From contig CANXME010002049.1 of the NCBI GenBank assembly GCA_948144175.1, forward strand, positions 434,001 through 498,000: a stretch of 64,000 nucleotides of DNA, written 5' to 3'. Under the pieces are notes generated by a model, which was given only the letters and a program-made list of their open reading frames with translations, was not told the DNA's origin and did no database searches. This DNA is from Closterium sp. NIES-65. Its lineage: Eukaryota; Streptophyta; Zygnematophyceae; Desmidiales; Closteriaceae. Of the stretch, positions 31,932 to 43,786 are shown piece after piece; the stretch's first letter is position 1, and every line of letters begins with the position of its first letter. A program made the translations under genes and the position numbers.

Positions 31932-34797
31932 CTATTGCTTTCCCGCAGGCGGGAGAGGAGCGTTGCTGTGGGGCTTGCGCTTCTTGTAGGCCTTCCAGAT
32001 TGTCACGATCTCATCCCACTTGGGCTCGTAGTCCATGAGGGTCATGCACATGAGGTCTCCCAGCCGTGCGTCCTTCGGTGAGCCTCTCTGCCACGACTTG
32101 ATTATATTCTGCCTGGAGAACTCCCGCTCGCACTCCACGGTGCTCAGCGGCAGGACAGCTACCGCCACCCACAAATAAACAAGGTTGGTGTAGTTGTCCC
32201 GCCAGTCCGGTGTCTTAAGCATGGCTGTGAGCCCCGCGTGGAAGCTGCGCTCGCCCTTGATAGAGGCTGCAAGCACCGAGGTAAACATGCGCAGCTCCTT
32301 CTCCGCACAGTGCTTGTTGAATCCTGGCGGGGTTGGGAAAAGGATAAAGAGAATAGAATGAGTAAACACTCATTGCAGTGTCGCACAAAACACAAACAAA
32401 GGAACAAGCCAACAATTTTTTAAGGCACACACAAAAGGCTTACCTGGCATGATCTCTTCCGTCAGGTTGGCCTTGAACAAAGTGACCAGTGACCATAGCC
32501 ACTGAAGGCACCTCCGTTTCCTCTCGGCTCGATCCAGCGGATACTCGTCAGGCAGGAACACCTTCACCCCGGACATCCCATCCAGATTGCCAAGCCGATG
32601 CTCGAGTTGGTGAACAATCACCTCCGCAAACTCCGTGCACAGTTCCACACAGCCATCATGGGTCCCGGGCCCTTCCCACTCCTCCAACTTGTCCTCATGC
32701 AGCATGTATCTGAAGCGTGCTGGATGGCCGTCCGAGTCAATCCCTTCGACTTTCACCTCCCGGTTTCCTCCTGGCCCATGGCGCGCAATGAAGGGGGACA
32801 GCAGCTCGCTCACGCCGCCACCAAAGTCGTCGCCGCAATCAACGTAGCGGCTCTCGATGTGGGACGTTGTGCACTTGATCTGCGCATGCACGCTGGCATA
32901 GTCAAGCTGGACAGGAAACAAAAAAAAGGTAGTAAGTGGATGGTCACTGTTAAGATACAGGAACAAAGCAGAACGACGACTGCAACAAAACATTAACAGA
33001 AAACTATGGCCAAGCTCACCTCCTTGTGCTAGAACGCCCGGTTCAGGATGTTGAGCTGCTCAAGCACATCAGCAATGAAGAAGAGAAGGAAATGAAACTT
33101 ATAACTTGTAACCAGAGCATAGAGGTTTGCGTCCCACTCCTTTAGCATGACAATGAGTGCCGGAAGCACCGCGACAAGCCTGAGCACTGCGTCGCCCCGC
33201 AAAAGCCATCAGACGGAATGAATGCCATGGAGCTTAAGAGAGGTGGATGTGAAGACCTCTTGGAGCCCCATGAACCATGGATGCCAGAATGGCCGAGATG
33301 CTCTGCCACGGTGCGAATCACCGTGTCAACGACATTGAACGCCGGAACTTTCTCGGCCGCTGTTTTAGCCGCGAGTGCCTCCATGTACAAAAGATGAAAA
33401 CAACATTAGTACGAGGGAAACATCGTGCCGTAAAAGACGCAAAACAAGTGAAGGGGAGTACACATACATACATACTTGTGCGCGATACAGTGTGAAGACA
33501 CCAGATGGGGGATGCGCAGTCGAAAGGGTGTGGTGAGCCCAGACTTGCTGCCCATCATGACGTTGGCGCCGTCCGTGCTGATCCCCGCTATGCGCTGAAG
33601 GTCGACTCCGACAGCCTACAGATGTGACACCAGAAGACTGAGCAGTGAAGCTGTGTCGGCCTTCTCCACGGTGAGTAGCGTCATGAACTCCGTGACCAGC
33701 TTGTTGTCACGGATGAAAGTGATGAAGAGGATCAGGTGCTTCTCGTTGCACCTATCCGTGCTCTCGTGGATCGCGATGCCGACGAAGGGCGACGCCAGCA
33801 CGTGTTCCAGCCGAGTTGTCTTGAGCCATGTTGCAGTCGCTTGCATCAGCTCACCAAAACTGTATCTGCATGCACATAGAGACAGTAGTGAGGACATTCT
33901 CCTCGGAACTAAACATTGACACATCAAAGTGCATTAAATAAATTGTGGCAGTTACACTCACGTGGTGTAGTAGGTGCCGTACCCTTTCTTCGGGAAGCCA
34001 GGCACGCCCTTCTTTGCCAGGTAACGCACCAGCTTCACCCACATACCCATTGGCGCATCGGACCTGCTGATGAACAACAGGGAGTCGAGAAGGGCGACGA
34101 CGCGCGACTGCTCTCCGTCCATGGTGGCGCGATGGTGGTCGATCTGCGGCTGCCTCGCTCCGCACTCCTGCACAGCTGTTTGTCTCGCCATCGCCAGCTT
34201 GTGCTTCGTCGTGCCCGTGTGCTTACGAAACGATTGGGTCTGCAAGTCCAAGGCGCCTTTCCCGCATCTCTCGCACTTGCCTCCGTTGCCAGCATAAGCT
34301 ACACAAACAGTACACTTGAAGGCAGGCAAGCCGGATGTGGTTTTGATGATTTGCAGCCAGGGAAACCGTGCTTGCCACTGACTCTTGAACTTGTCAATTG
34401 CATCATCGTACAGCCCTTCAATGAGCTCGGTCAGGTTTATGGTGAGGCAAGGACGCGGACACTCAGACGAGCCGAGAGAAGTGTTGACGTTGGCAGTCGA
34501 GGATGAAGGCTTGGCGAAGATCAATGTCACTTGCTTGAGCAGGACAGTTCGCTCCGTGGTCTGAGTGGGATGGTGCGATGCCAAAAGGACAGTTGGTTCC
34601 GCAGGTATCTCTGCCACAGGGTCGGGATTTGAGAGCATGGAAGCTGGAGGTTCATTCGAGGTGGGGATAGAATCAGGCTCGGCGCGTGCTGCCTTCTCGA
34701 GAGCTAGGTGACTGAGCAACAAATCTATGCCTGTAAACGCAGGCCGAGAATCAGGGTCGTCATCGTCTGCGGTTGCGGGATTGTCAGGCAGAGCCAT
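31932..34797 (-). pseudogene. hAT transposase gene, spliced and decayed
   Basis: Exon 1 (34797-33962) starts MALPDNPATADDDD and carries a BED/TTF-type zinc finger (FKCTVC ... KHTGTTKHK, C-x2-C ... H-x5-H); donor GTGAGT. Exon 2 (from 33865) reads GELMQATATWLKTT, then AGISTDGANVMMG and LVSSHCIAH, the catalytic-domain signature of DUF4371-type hAT transposases. Later exons give AEKVPAFNVVDTVIRTVAEHL (about 33355), LFFIADVLEQLNILN (about 33045) and FLPDEYPLDRAERKRRCLQW (about 32550). The hAT C-terminal dimerisation region follows (VLPLSTVECEREFSRQNIIK, 32150-32070), ending GKQ-stop at 31932. A TAG near 33616 and a frame slip near 33280 indicate inactivation. It would cut and paste the element. 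Confidence 0.85.
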
Positions 34798-35471
34798 GGC
34801 TCGGGTTTGAGAGAGCCTGCCGAGCAGAAACGAGAGGTGGTTCTGAGGCTACTGAACTGGGCAGTGTATGGGCCCAGTGAGATGAAGCTGAGCTGAGGGA
34901 TGGGGATGAAACCCTAGGACATAGAGGATGGCCCTATAACTTACTATGAGCCATCCATGCCTCTGGTGGGTGGTTGCATAGCATGCACGGCAATGACGAG
35001 GCGCGTCTGCCGAGCACTGCTGTGAGGATTGCATCGTGTTGGTACACGATGCTGCCAAAGGGACCAATCAATGGGTCAAAGTTGGCAACGTATGCTTGCC
35101 ATCACCTTTACGTGGGTGGCAACTGCTGCAGCATCTTGGACCCTGGTGGTGGTGGTGGAGTTCGTGATGGCAGTCAAAAGCTGCCTAACAGACCAATCAG
35201 TGCTCTAACAGAGTGTGAGCTGGAGCTTACACCGTGGGAAACATCGCGCCGCAGGGCGGCGTCGCCCACAAAACTTGACAGTTGGCACAGATCCTTCGTG
35301 TACACTCCCAGGAAACTCAGAAATCTTAGAGTCAGCATATAAAAAAATCTGATTTTTACAGAGTTGAGGCCATAAAAACTCTGAATTTCACAGAGTACAC
35401 CCAATACAATGTCTGAAATCTCATACTTTTCCAGTCAAATCAGACAAATTTCTCTGACTTCTGAGGGCCTG
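34798..35471. other. hAT right arm (promoter side)
   Basis: Upstream of the transposase start. Contains TCTGA/CAGAGT subterminal repeats (35325-35462) and ends in TGAGGGCCTG, the inverted copy of the left end. No gene. Confidence 0.7.
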
Positions 35472-35479
35472 GTTGGTTG

Positions 35480-35549
35480 GGACACATAAACCTAACCCTA
35501 ACAATTGTACCCCGTATAACACACATCACTAAGACTACAATATTTGGCA
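35480..35549 (-). repeat. 3' LTR of Copia-G, inner piece
   Basis: 70 bp, matches the second part of 41886-41989 (ACCCTAAC ... TTTGTACCCC ... CTACAATATTTG). The polypurine tract TATGGGGGTG (minus strand) is adjacent. Confidence 0.82.
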
Positions 35550-35733
35550 CACCCCCATAGTCTAAGTGAGGGGTGTCAAGCAAAACCAAGAGTGTACAGT
35601 CACAAGACCAGTCACAAAGAAACAAAGCTCAGGGTGGATCACAATGCCACCACACACTTCGAGTACAAACAAAAGAGCCACAAGGCTAGTTCAAGAGTTC
35701 ACAGTACAAACAAAGCAAGCAACGAACTCAAGA

Positions 35734-37725
35734 CTACGCAAGGCGAGAACCAGTGTCAACGAGACCTAACTGCACACAACACCTCTGGTGGTCACAAGGC
35801 GGAAGCGCCTTGGTGAAGATGTCTACAGTGTTGGCCTCAGCCTCCACAAAGTCGAAGCGAGCCTGTCCACGCCTCTGCAACTCTCGCAGAAGAAAGTACC
35901 TAGTGTTGATGTGCTTCACTCTGCTCTCCAGCCGCGGCTCTCGACAGAGGAGAATTGACGCCTTGTTGTCAGTGAACAAGGTCGGTGCAGAGCTCGGCCA
36001 CTCACCAAGGTCGGTGAGCAAGAAGGTCAACCAACGCAGCTCCTGTGCAGCCATGGCTCCAGCGTAGATCTCAGCCTCCGCAGTCGAGGTCGAGACCGAG
36101 GAGGAATGTGTAGACCTCCACGAAACAGCTCCAGAGCCCAGGCTGAAGCAGTACCCCTGAGTAGACCTGTGAGTCTCGACGTCGTCAGCGTAAGAAGAGT
36201 CATAGTCTCCAGTAAGTACAACAGACTACTGCCCTCCAAGAACCAGCCCCACGCTGATGCCGTCGCTAGGTACTTCGCCACCCTCACAGCAGCTGTCTAG
36301 TGAACTGAACAGTGTCTCCCTGGCGCAACAAAGCGAGCAAGGATGCTGAGAGGGAAGGCAAGGTCCGGGCGAGTACAAGTCATCAGGTACATGAGGCAGC
36401 CCACAAGCTCTGCGTAAGGACCACTAGGCTCAAACGGCTCGTCAGGGAAGGTTGCAATGAGTTTGTGGTCAACAGCAAGAGGTGTGCGCTGTACTGTGGA
36501 GTGCTGAAGCTCGAACCGCTGAAGGACCTGCTGCACCATGTGTGACTGTGAGAGTGTAATGGTGCGAGCGACTCTGTCCCTGGTGATCTGTAGGCCAAGG
36601 TAGTGGCGCAGCTCACCAAGGTCAGTGCACGTGTGTCTCTTCTGCAGTTCGCGCTTCACATCAGCCAAAGCAACCCTATCAGCAGTGGCAAAAACCAGGT
36701 CAACGACGTAGACCAGTACAAAGAACGGTGTGGAGCCACGCCGAACAAACATCGACGGGTCGGCAGAAGACGGCTAGAAATTGAGGTCAGAAAGGGTAGA
36801 GCGCAGGGTGTCGTGCCACTCACGAGGAGCCTGGCGGAGACCGTAGACCGGTTGCCTCAGCCAGTGAAGGCAGAGGGACGACGCAGCCAGACCTCCTCGT
36901 GTAGGCTACCATGAAGGAAGGCAGTGGAGAAGTCGAGAGAGTGTAACTCTTAGTCTCTCTATGCTGCTACGTGCAGTAACACCTGAAGAGTGGTCATCTT
37001 TGGGGTAGGTGCGAAGGTGTGAAAGAAGTCAACTCCCTCGCGCTGATTGAAACCTCTAGCCACATAGCGCGCCTTGAAGACCGGAGGAGATCCTGGTGGC
37101 CGCTTCACCCTCTAGATCCACATGCCATCGACTATGTTCGCCCCAGGGGGGGGGGAACCTCGTCGACGTAGGTGCCTGTGGATCTGTAGGAGGCCATCTC
37201 TGAGTCCATGTCAGCTCTCCACTGAGAGGCTTAAGGCCCTGATACTGCCTCAGCGTAAGTGCGAGGAGTCGGTATGTCAAGGGCGTCAGGGTCTCCCTCA
37301 AGGGCGAGCAGCATGGCACAGAGATGAGGGGAAGCGGCAGCCAGGAACTCCAGCTCAAACTGCCTATCCTCTAGGGCGTCACAACCAAGGGCAGACTCAC
37401 CCCCGACGGCCAGAGGACTGGTGAGCGGAGCAGCCACAAGACTAGTGGCGTAGTCAAGGCGGCGAGTAGAGGCAAACTCAGTGACTGCGGCAGTAAGGGC
37501 AGAGACAGAGGAGAGAGACGCACGAGGGTCGGTAACAAGAGAGGCGAGAACACGAGAGAGAACATGACAGTACGTGCGGTAGTAGTCCGTGACAAGAGTA
37601 GAGAGGGAAGCAGTGAGAGCCGACTCAGGAGGAGAAGGAAGTAAAGAAGGAGAAGAACGAGGGACTAGAACAAAACAGGGCAGTACGAAGGTTAGGGAAG
37701 GGAACAGGGGACGAGGGACGAGCAC
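35734..37725 (-). pseudogene. Reverse transcriptase-RNase H of Copia-G
   Basis: Fragments in several minus frames: ALEGDPDALDIPTPRTYAE (about 37290), PEREWHDTLR-like text near 36820, then VLVYVVDLVFATADR with YVVD (36699-36710) in place of YVDD. Next come LGLQITRDRVARTITLSQSHM and PYAELVGCLMYLMTCTRPDLAFPLS. RNase H: MAAQELRWLTFLLTDLGEW, LFTDNKASILLC, VDIFTKALPPCDHQRCC, stop at 35734. Frameshifts and stops lie near 36297, 36775, 36950 and 37230. Confidence 0.88.
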
Positions 37726-38459
37726 GAGGAGAGCGATGCAAAGGCCAAGTGTGAGGAAGAGGAGGGGATAACGAAGGCAGAGCAGGAGGGAAAACAGTTG
37801 GGGAGGGGTCAGGAGGAGGAAGCGGAGGACCAGAGATGGGAGGAGAGGGGGAGAGGAGACCGAGGGTCCGAAGACCAGAGACAGGAGGAGGAGGTGGAGG
37901 CTGCTGCTGCTGCTGCTCCGGCTGCTGCTGCTGCCGCTGCTGCTCCGGCTGCTGCTGCTGCTGCTCCTCCTCTAGCCGCCGTAGCTCTAGCTGCCGCCGC
38001 TCCAACTCTCTCTCCTCTCGCTCTTACTCCAGCTGCTCCTCACGTGCACGGCGAACACGGGTTTGGTGCCGGGTCAGGTAGGGGTGGGGGGGAGGAGTGG
38101 TGTCCGGAGCGGTGTAGCCCCAGAATCCCTCTCCAAAGCACCAGTCGCACCACCCCCAGAGTCAACACCACCAACAACAGCGCGTCTAGTCCCAGACTCT
38201 TCAGGCCCCACAGTGGACACACCCACACCCCCAGGCGTAGCACTCCCAGGGACAGCACCACTAACACCAGCTCCCCAAAGACTAAAGTCACCTGCCATCA
38301 AAGGCTCAGCTCCAACTCCAGCACCCCCAGAACCAGGACCTTGCACAGGTACGCTCTCAACTCCAACTCCTCTAGAGCTAGCACCCCCTCGCCACGAACA
38401 CTGGCTCCCGCAGGGTCTCCAGTAGGCAGTGAGGAGGACTACGGGGAAGGAGGCTGCAC

Positions 38460-40028
38460 CTGAGGGGCTATCGAGGGGGGAGGGGTAGCGTGGGACACAC
38501 CTGACGGGGCTGGACCAGGGGGGGGAGGCTGTACCGAGGGAGCAAGAGGGGGAGCTGAAGTCAAGAAGAGAGGGGGAGGAGGAACCGAGAGACCTCGACA
38601 GAGGTACCTGACGTAGTAGGGGACGGACTCACTGAAACGAACGTCACGGGGGTCAAAGAACCGGTGAAGGGGAGGGTGGTAAAAAATGAAGTCAGAGGAG
38701 TCCTCTGGGAAATCAAGGAAGACACAGGGAACGGCGCGAGGCTAGAGCTTGTCCGCGGAGGTATCGCGAACAAGTGCCAAGCAACCCCAGACACGAAAAC
38801 GCGACGCAGCACCAGGGGACCCGGTCCAAAGAATGGTCGGTGAAACCTCTGGCCGAGAAATACGTAGCCAGAGGTTCAGCTAGTGAGCGGCATACCGAAC
38901 CGCGTAGGGCCATAGAAAATGGGGGGCACGGGTGTGAATTAAGGAGGTGCGGGCAATCTCCATGACCAAGCCTATGCGGCGCTCAACTACCCCATTCTGT
39001 TGTGGGGACTCTGGAAGCGTCCAGGTTTGACGGATGCCCTGCACGTGATAGAATCCAGCGAGAACGCCGTAGAAAAACTCACCCCCGCGGTCGGAGTGAA
39101 GACAGCTGACACAAGGACCACGAGTGTCCGCAGTGGTAAGTAACCACCGGATCAGCGTAGAAATCACCTCAGACTTCTTTGCCAGGGGGAACACTGTGGT
39201 GTAGCGGGAGTAGTCGTCAACGACTACCAGAAAGAAACGCTCTCGCTCAGGGCCAAGGCAAGGCGCAGGGCCCCAGACGTCCAAGTGGAGAGTCTCAAAG
39301 GGCTCGGTGGCCAGACGAAGGGAGGAGGAGTGAGGGGTGGCGCGCAGATGACCCTCGACGCAAGGACCGCAAGGTGGTGCAAGCGAAGGTGACAGCGACG
39401 GCAAGACACGCGGGAGGCCAAAGACAAGACGCTGACTAGACATAGCGCGCAGGCGAGGAATGGACGGGTGCCCCATCCGGTAGTGCCACAAAACAGTGGG
39501 GTGGGTAAGCGGCTGGCAGGAGCACGACGCAGCAACTGGACCAGACACTAGAACCTGACCAGACACAGCTACCTTGGGAGACGCGACAACCTGGTGAGAC
39601 GCGGGAACCTGACGGGGGGCAGTGACAGGGGTCGGGGGCAGTAGCTGCTGCTGCTGCCCTCGGGGGTCAGTGTGAAGTGTGTAGGGACCAGAGCCCGGCT
39701 CAGCGGTAAAGGTGGCGAGAGGCGCGTACGTGTCGCCGTCGACACAAACTGCAGTCTCACCAGAAGGCTCAATCCACACACCCACGTGCTGACTCACGAG
39801 CGGCCTCACGCCCACCAAGTTCCTCGAGAACGTCGGCGGGCACCTGTCAGAACGTGATAGGTGCAGGGAGGGTGGACGACACCGCGCTGCAACTGATGCT
39901 GTGCCGACCCCTGCCCCGAAACCTGCTCCTGCCGCTGTGGCTGCTGCGAGGGGAGGGGCTGCCACTGCTGCTGATGTGGCTGCTGCGAGGGGAGGGGCTG
40001 CTGCTGCTGTCGCTGAGTCAGGTACCAC
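38460..40028 (-). pseudogene. Protease/integrase part of Copia-G
   Basis: The frame from 40028 has VLWHYRMGHPSIPRLRAMS, CGPCVEGH, LHLDVWGPAP, VDDYSRYTTVFPLAKK, LHSDRGGEFF and QNGVVERRIGLVMEIA, so the zinc set and D,D-35-E residues are present. TAG at 38880 and 38743 break the C-terminal part (YHPPLHRFFDPRDVRFSESVP). The linker to RT is Pro/Gln-rich (37625-38010). Confidence 0.88.
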
Positions 40029-40293
40029 GCCGCTGCTCCACCCCCTGCGGCTAACTGACCAGTAGGTGGCGGACGGTCTCGAGCGTCACCTCCACCAGCT
40101 GCAACAGGGGAGTCACTGGCCGCTGCATGAGGCGCTCCTCCAGCCCCTGCACTCCCACCGCCGCCGCTCGCCACGTCACCCCCACCGCCTCTGCCGCCTC
40201 CGTCCGCACCCTAACCGCCCCTCTTTCCACCTCTACCTCGAGACCACAAAGAAGTCGTAACAGCAGCTGCGGTCACGTCAGTAGCAGCTACGG

Positions 40294-41062
40294 TCACGTT
40301 AGTAGCAGCAGTGGCGAGAGAAGCTGTAAAGGTGGGCAGCTGAGGGACAGTGCACCCGTGGAACAAAGGGGCACAGCACCAGAGGCGGAGGCTATGGAGC
40401 GGAGGCTGCTCTCGACGTCCTTGAGGGCAGACTCAAGGACCTTGATAGTGAGCTCACTAGGGTGCTTCAGAAGAAGCGTGTCACGGACCGAGGCAAGGCG
40501 GACAGGGAGGCTAGTGGCGATGAAATAGATAGTAATTGCCATGGGGGGAGGAAGCAGTGCAAGCTGTGTCTCAGTGCAAGCAGCGCGGTAGCTAGAATCA
40601 AGCGAGCGGAGGTGAGCAATCAAGTCAGCAGAGCTCTCAAACAAGGCGAGGTCAGGGAACAGGAACAGTAGAAAGAGTCGGCCAAGAGTCGACAGTGGTG
40701 GGAGTAGCATAGCGGGCCTTGATCGCAGTCAGGAACTCACTAGCAGTGCGAAGCTGAGTGAAGTGGGCCTTCTCAGACTCAGGAAGGAGGCTGCTAAGAG
40801 CGATGCAGGCCGCAGCGTCACGCGACTTCCACGCCATCAGGTCAGCACGTTGGCGGGTAAAGTGGTCTCTGGCTGCGTCGTTAGGGGTGGTGCCTAAAGG
40901 CGTAGGGTCGTCGGGCGCTGGAATATCACCAGTAGCGTGCACCCAAAGGGACTCGCCCGCCTGAACCTGACTCTCTAAAAGGCGACGCGCGCGTAGGAGC
41001 TAGACCGGAAACTCGAGCGGTCTACCGTTAGCGTCAAAGCGAAGGACCCTAGGGGTCGCCAT
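40294..41062 (-). pseudogene. Gag of Copia-G
   Basis: The start ATG at 41062 gives MATPRVLRFDANGRPLEF, the same opening as Copia-C Gag. A stop follows after about 19 codons. Then SEKAHFTQLRTASEFLTAIK, a frameshift near 40690, LFLFPDLALFESSADLIAHL and SVRDTLLLKHPSELTIKVLE. No zinc knuckle is visible. Confidence 0.82.
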
Positions 41063-41069
41063 TGTGTAC

Positions 41070-41730
41070 CTAGAAGCGGCAAGTCCGGCGGCGGGTGGCA
41101 CTGGTAGGGACGGTGGGCGGCTAGGGCAAGTCCATGACGGGCGCAAAACGCGGCCGCAACAGGGCTAGGGGCGGTCCCGTGGCGGACTGAACGAGTAGGC
41201 GCAGCGGTGCGAAGGAAGGGCCTTACGAGCGGGCCCGCAGCGGACTTAACGAGGAGGCGCGGCGGCTGGCTGAACTGGCAGGCGCGGCAGCTGTAAGGGA
41301 GGGCCCACGTCGGCTGTAAGGGAGGACCCGCGGCGTACCTAATGAGCAGGCGCGGCGGCGGGCGGTATGGGCAGGCGCGGCGGCTGTAAGGGAGGGCCCG
41401 CGGCGGGCCTAACGAGCAGGCGCGGCGGCGGGACGAGCGGGCCCGCGGTCGGGCCTAACGAATAGGCGCGGCCGCGGGTGGTACGGGCAGGCGCGGCGCG
41501 CGAGCGGACGTTTAGGGCAGCGCGGGGAAGACGCGACGCGACGGGCAGGGTGGGAGGGCACGTCGCGACGAGCAGCGGGGGAGGGCGTGACAGGACGGGA
41601 AGCCGAGGTGAGCGCGACGCGATGGGCAGGGGCGGGGAAGGCGCTACGCTACGCGGAAAGCGGGTCGGCGGAGCGGGCGCTAACGAACGAGCGAGACTAG
41701 ATCGGGCCAGCGCTAGGCTCGGGCAAGACG
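41070..41730 (-). repeat. GC-rich leader repeats of Copia-G
   Basis: Degenerate units of GGCGCGGCGGCGGGC and CTGTAAGGGAGGGCCCG between primer site and gag, plus a 60-bp near-duplicate (about 41690-41745 and 41750-41805). Confidence 0.75.
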
Positions 41731-41885
41731 GGTACGACTAGTACGAGAAAGCGAGACTGGATCGGGCCGGCGCTAGGCTCGGGCAAGACGGGTACAACTA
41801 GTACGAGAGAGTGAGACAGGCTCGGGCAGAACGAACGAGGACGGGAGGAGCGCGATCTCACAGGATCCTAACCTAGGTGATACCA

Positions 41886-41989
41886 TGTTAAGAATGAAAT
41901 TGTTGTGTTATTGATGAGGGCTGGGGTACATATAGCAAACCCTAACATTTGTACCCCCTAAGACTCACTACAAGCTACAATATTTGACA
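41886..41989 (-). repeat. 5' LTR of Copia-G
   Basis: 104 bp, TGTTAAGAATG...TATTTGACA. On the minus strand TGGTATCACC follows directly as primer site. Confidence 0.88.
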
Positions 41990-43786
41990 GGCAGAACAGA
42001 GGAAAGCGGGGAAATGATTGTTTGTGCTGGAAAAGGGGGAGGAAATTCGCTACATGACAGGTCACATGATTTTAGGTCTAGGTACCTAAATGGGGGATTG
42101 TTTTCGTGGCAGCAAAGGGAAAAGATGGCGAAATGGTTGGGTTGCTTGCACATGCAATACCTACACTCGCTAGTTGCTTGCATAATTGCTGCACTACTGT
42201 TGGGTAAGCTACTAGGTGCATTTTGGCTTTTGGAAGATGATTTTTCTTCTGTCAAGATAGGACCTGGCATGAGTTGTAAACAACTGACTAGGCAAAAATA
42301 GATGCTACTTGATAAGACGGAAACAGGAGGAATTTCACTTCCCACATTCAGAACTACGCGTTCGCAACTCGTGTAGACACCCGGGTCAGGAGAAACCAGC
42401 GAACTGCACCAATGTTGTCCTTGCGCCGCCCCGATTTTTTCGCGTGCTGTTTCACCCAGCCCGCTTTTGTCGGAGTAGAACAGTGTCGCAACTCCCCTTT
42501 TTTTGTTTTTTTCTATACAACTGTCGAACGAGCACCAGCCCAGATACCTTTAACCAGCGCAGGGTAGGCCCGTGTTCACCCCCGTTATTCGGCCAAGCAA
42601 GTTGACTGCATGAGTCAGAACTAGAAACTTGGTGGGGATGGTGAGGTTCGGGCAACGGAAGGTCACTGATCGTTCACACCGGCTTTTAACCTGCCCTTCA
42701 CACCGTTCTTCAACCCCCGCTTAGCCGTCGGGCAGTTTCTTCTCGTGTGTCCCAGCGACCTATACCACTCTCTACCGTAATTGTCGGCGTGGTACCTTGA
42801 ACACCGTTTAATCGTGGGCTGTTGAGGCTGTCCCCGAAAATGACTTCCTTACAGGGAATCCACTCTCGAAATAGCCGGCCAGCAGTCAACAGTACCAGGC
42901 ATGCAGCGTCATCCGAGTGTTCTTCGGGGTGTATGGGCCCGATTTGCCCTCGCCGCCTGTGTCCCACTCCTCCTGAGTGCGATTTAGCCACTCCGTTTTC
43001 TGTTGCAACCCGTAAGCCTCGGCGGGTCTGAAGTTCCCGTCTGTCCACGTGCACTCCTGCCGAAATCTTCGATGACGCACCCGCCATGCAGTAAAAGCAG
43101 CTGCACTTCAGGTCGGGCGGGACGACAGTTGACCCCGCATTATTCGGGCAATTCGCATGTCGTCTCTCCTCCTCCACCGATATTTTCGGACGCAAAACTC
43201 CATTTGCGCCTGGCGAGTTCCCCAGCCGACGTTTTCTCCACAGTTGCTCTGAAAATGTCGCCCACAGTGACGCACGTCCGTTGTCGCCAGCTGCCGAAAC
43301 AGATTCCGCGAGTCATGCGCGCAAAATGACGACGAGCCACCGTCGTAAATTGCCGCATCAGACGAACTCCGAAATTGTCGCGCAGCTGTTGACCCAAGTC
43401 CGACGGCGTCAACTGCCACACCCGTTGATGACTCCGCGAATTTTGTGCAGGTGCCGACGCATGTCCGCTGACGCCAGCTGCCACACAAAACTTCTGAATC
43501 GTCGGTAAATCGCAACAGAGTAGTAACTCACGTTTAACGCCGCGTCAGCTTCAGCTGTCCGTTGCCCGGGGGGAGGGAGGCCACGGTCAATCGCGACCGT
43601 TCGAGGCAAGGATCTGGCGGTGTCGAAGGAGTACCAGTAAAAACATAGCCGCAAGGAGCAACTAAATTGTTCTCCTGGCCGGCCTACGCAACTCTTGGAC
43701 CCCAAGACATCCTTCCTTGTCCCCCCCCCCCCCCCCCCTGAGGGGTATTACACTCTAAAAAGCGGGGTAGGCTAGGAAAGTAGCTC
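41990..43786. other. Unassigned region right of Copia-G
   Basis: Scattered open frames on both strands resemble no family I know. Diverged tandem-like copies of a 170-180 bp unit at about 43090-43510 share GGCAGCTGGCG-CAACGGAC. A poly-C run lies at 43719-43738. GGAATTTCACTTCCCACATT at 42332 recurs at 44095. No gene supported. Confidence 0.4.

Larger units (their letters stand above)
9753..35471. mobile_element. hAT-family DNA transposon, expanded by nested retrotransposons
   Basis: The left end CAGGCCCTCA (9753) and right end TGAGGGCCTG (to 35471) are perfect 10-bp inverted repeats. They are bracketed by identical 8-bp duplications GTTGGTTG (9745-9752, 35472-35479); 8 bp is the hAT target size. 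A minus-strand hAT transposase gene (31932-34797) sits at the right. Both arms are rich in TCTGA/CAGAGT subterminal motifs. Copia-E and Gypsy-B (with C) are inserted, leaving about 5.0 kb of hAT sequence (9753-10542, 18868-19145, 31540-35471). A second subterminal-like block at 31541-31650 next to Gypsy-B leaves open whether two hAT copies recombined here. Confidence 0.8.
9714..41989 (-). mobile_element. Copia-G, oldest outer Ty1/copia element, split by a hAT transposon
   Basis: The right LTR (41886-41989, TGTTAAGAATG...TTTGACA) matches a left LTR that is cut in two: 9714-9752 and 35480-35549. The two pieces meet at the 8-bp duplication made by the hAT. On the minus strand Gag begins at 41062, then protease/integrase (about 40028-38460) and RT/RNase H (37725-35734). 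A TATGGGGGTG polypurine tract abuts the left LTR (35550-35562), and TGGTATCA follows the right LTR as primer site. Without the hAT it is about 6.5 kb. No 5-bp target duplication is visible (GTACT left, GGCAG right), which fits an old or rearranged copy. Confidence 0.85.

Noticed and set aside
41984..42301. 105-codon plus-strand frame
   Set aside because: No recognisable domain, not supported by neighbours; likely chance.
43108..43515. Minus-strand frames with SWRQRTCV repeats
   Set aside because: Caused by a diverged DNA repeat read in two different frames; no protein family match.
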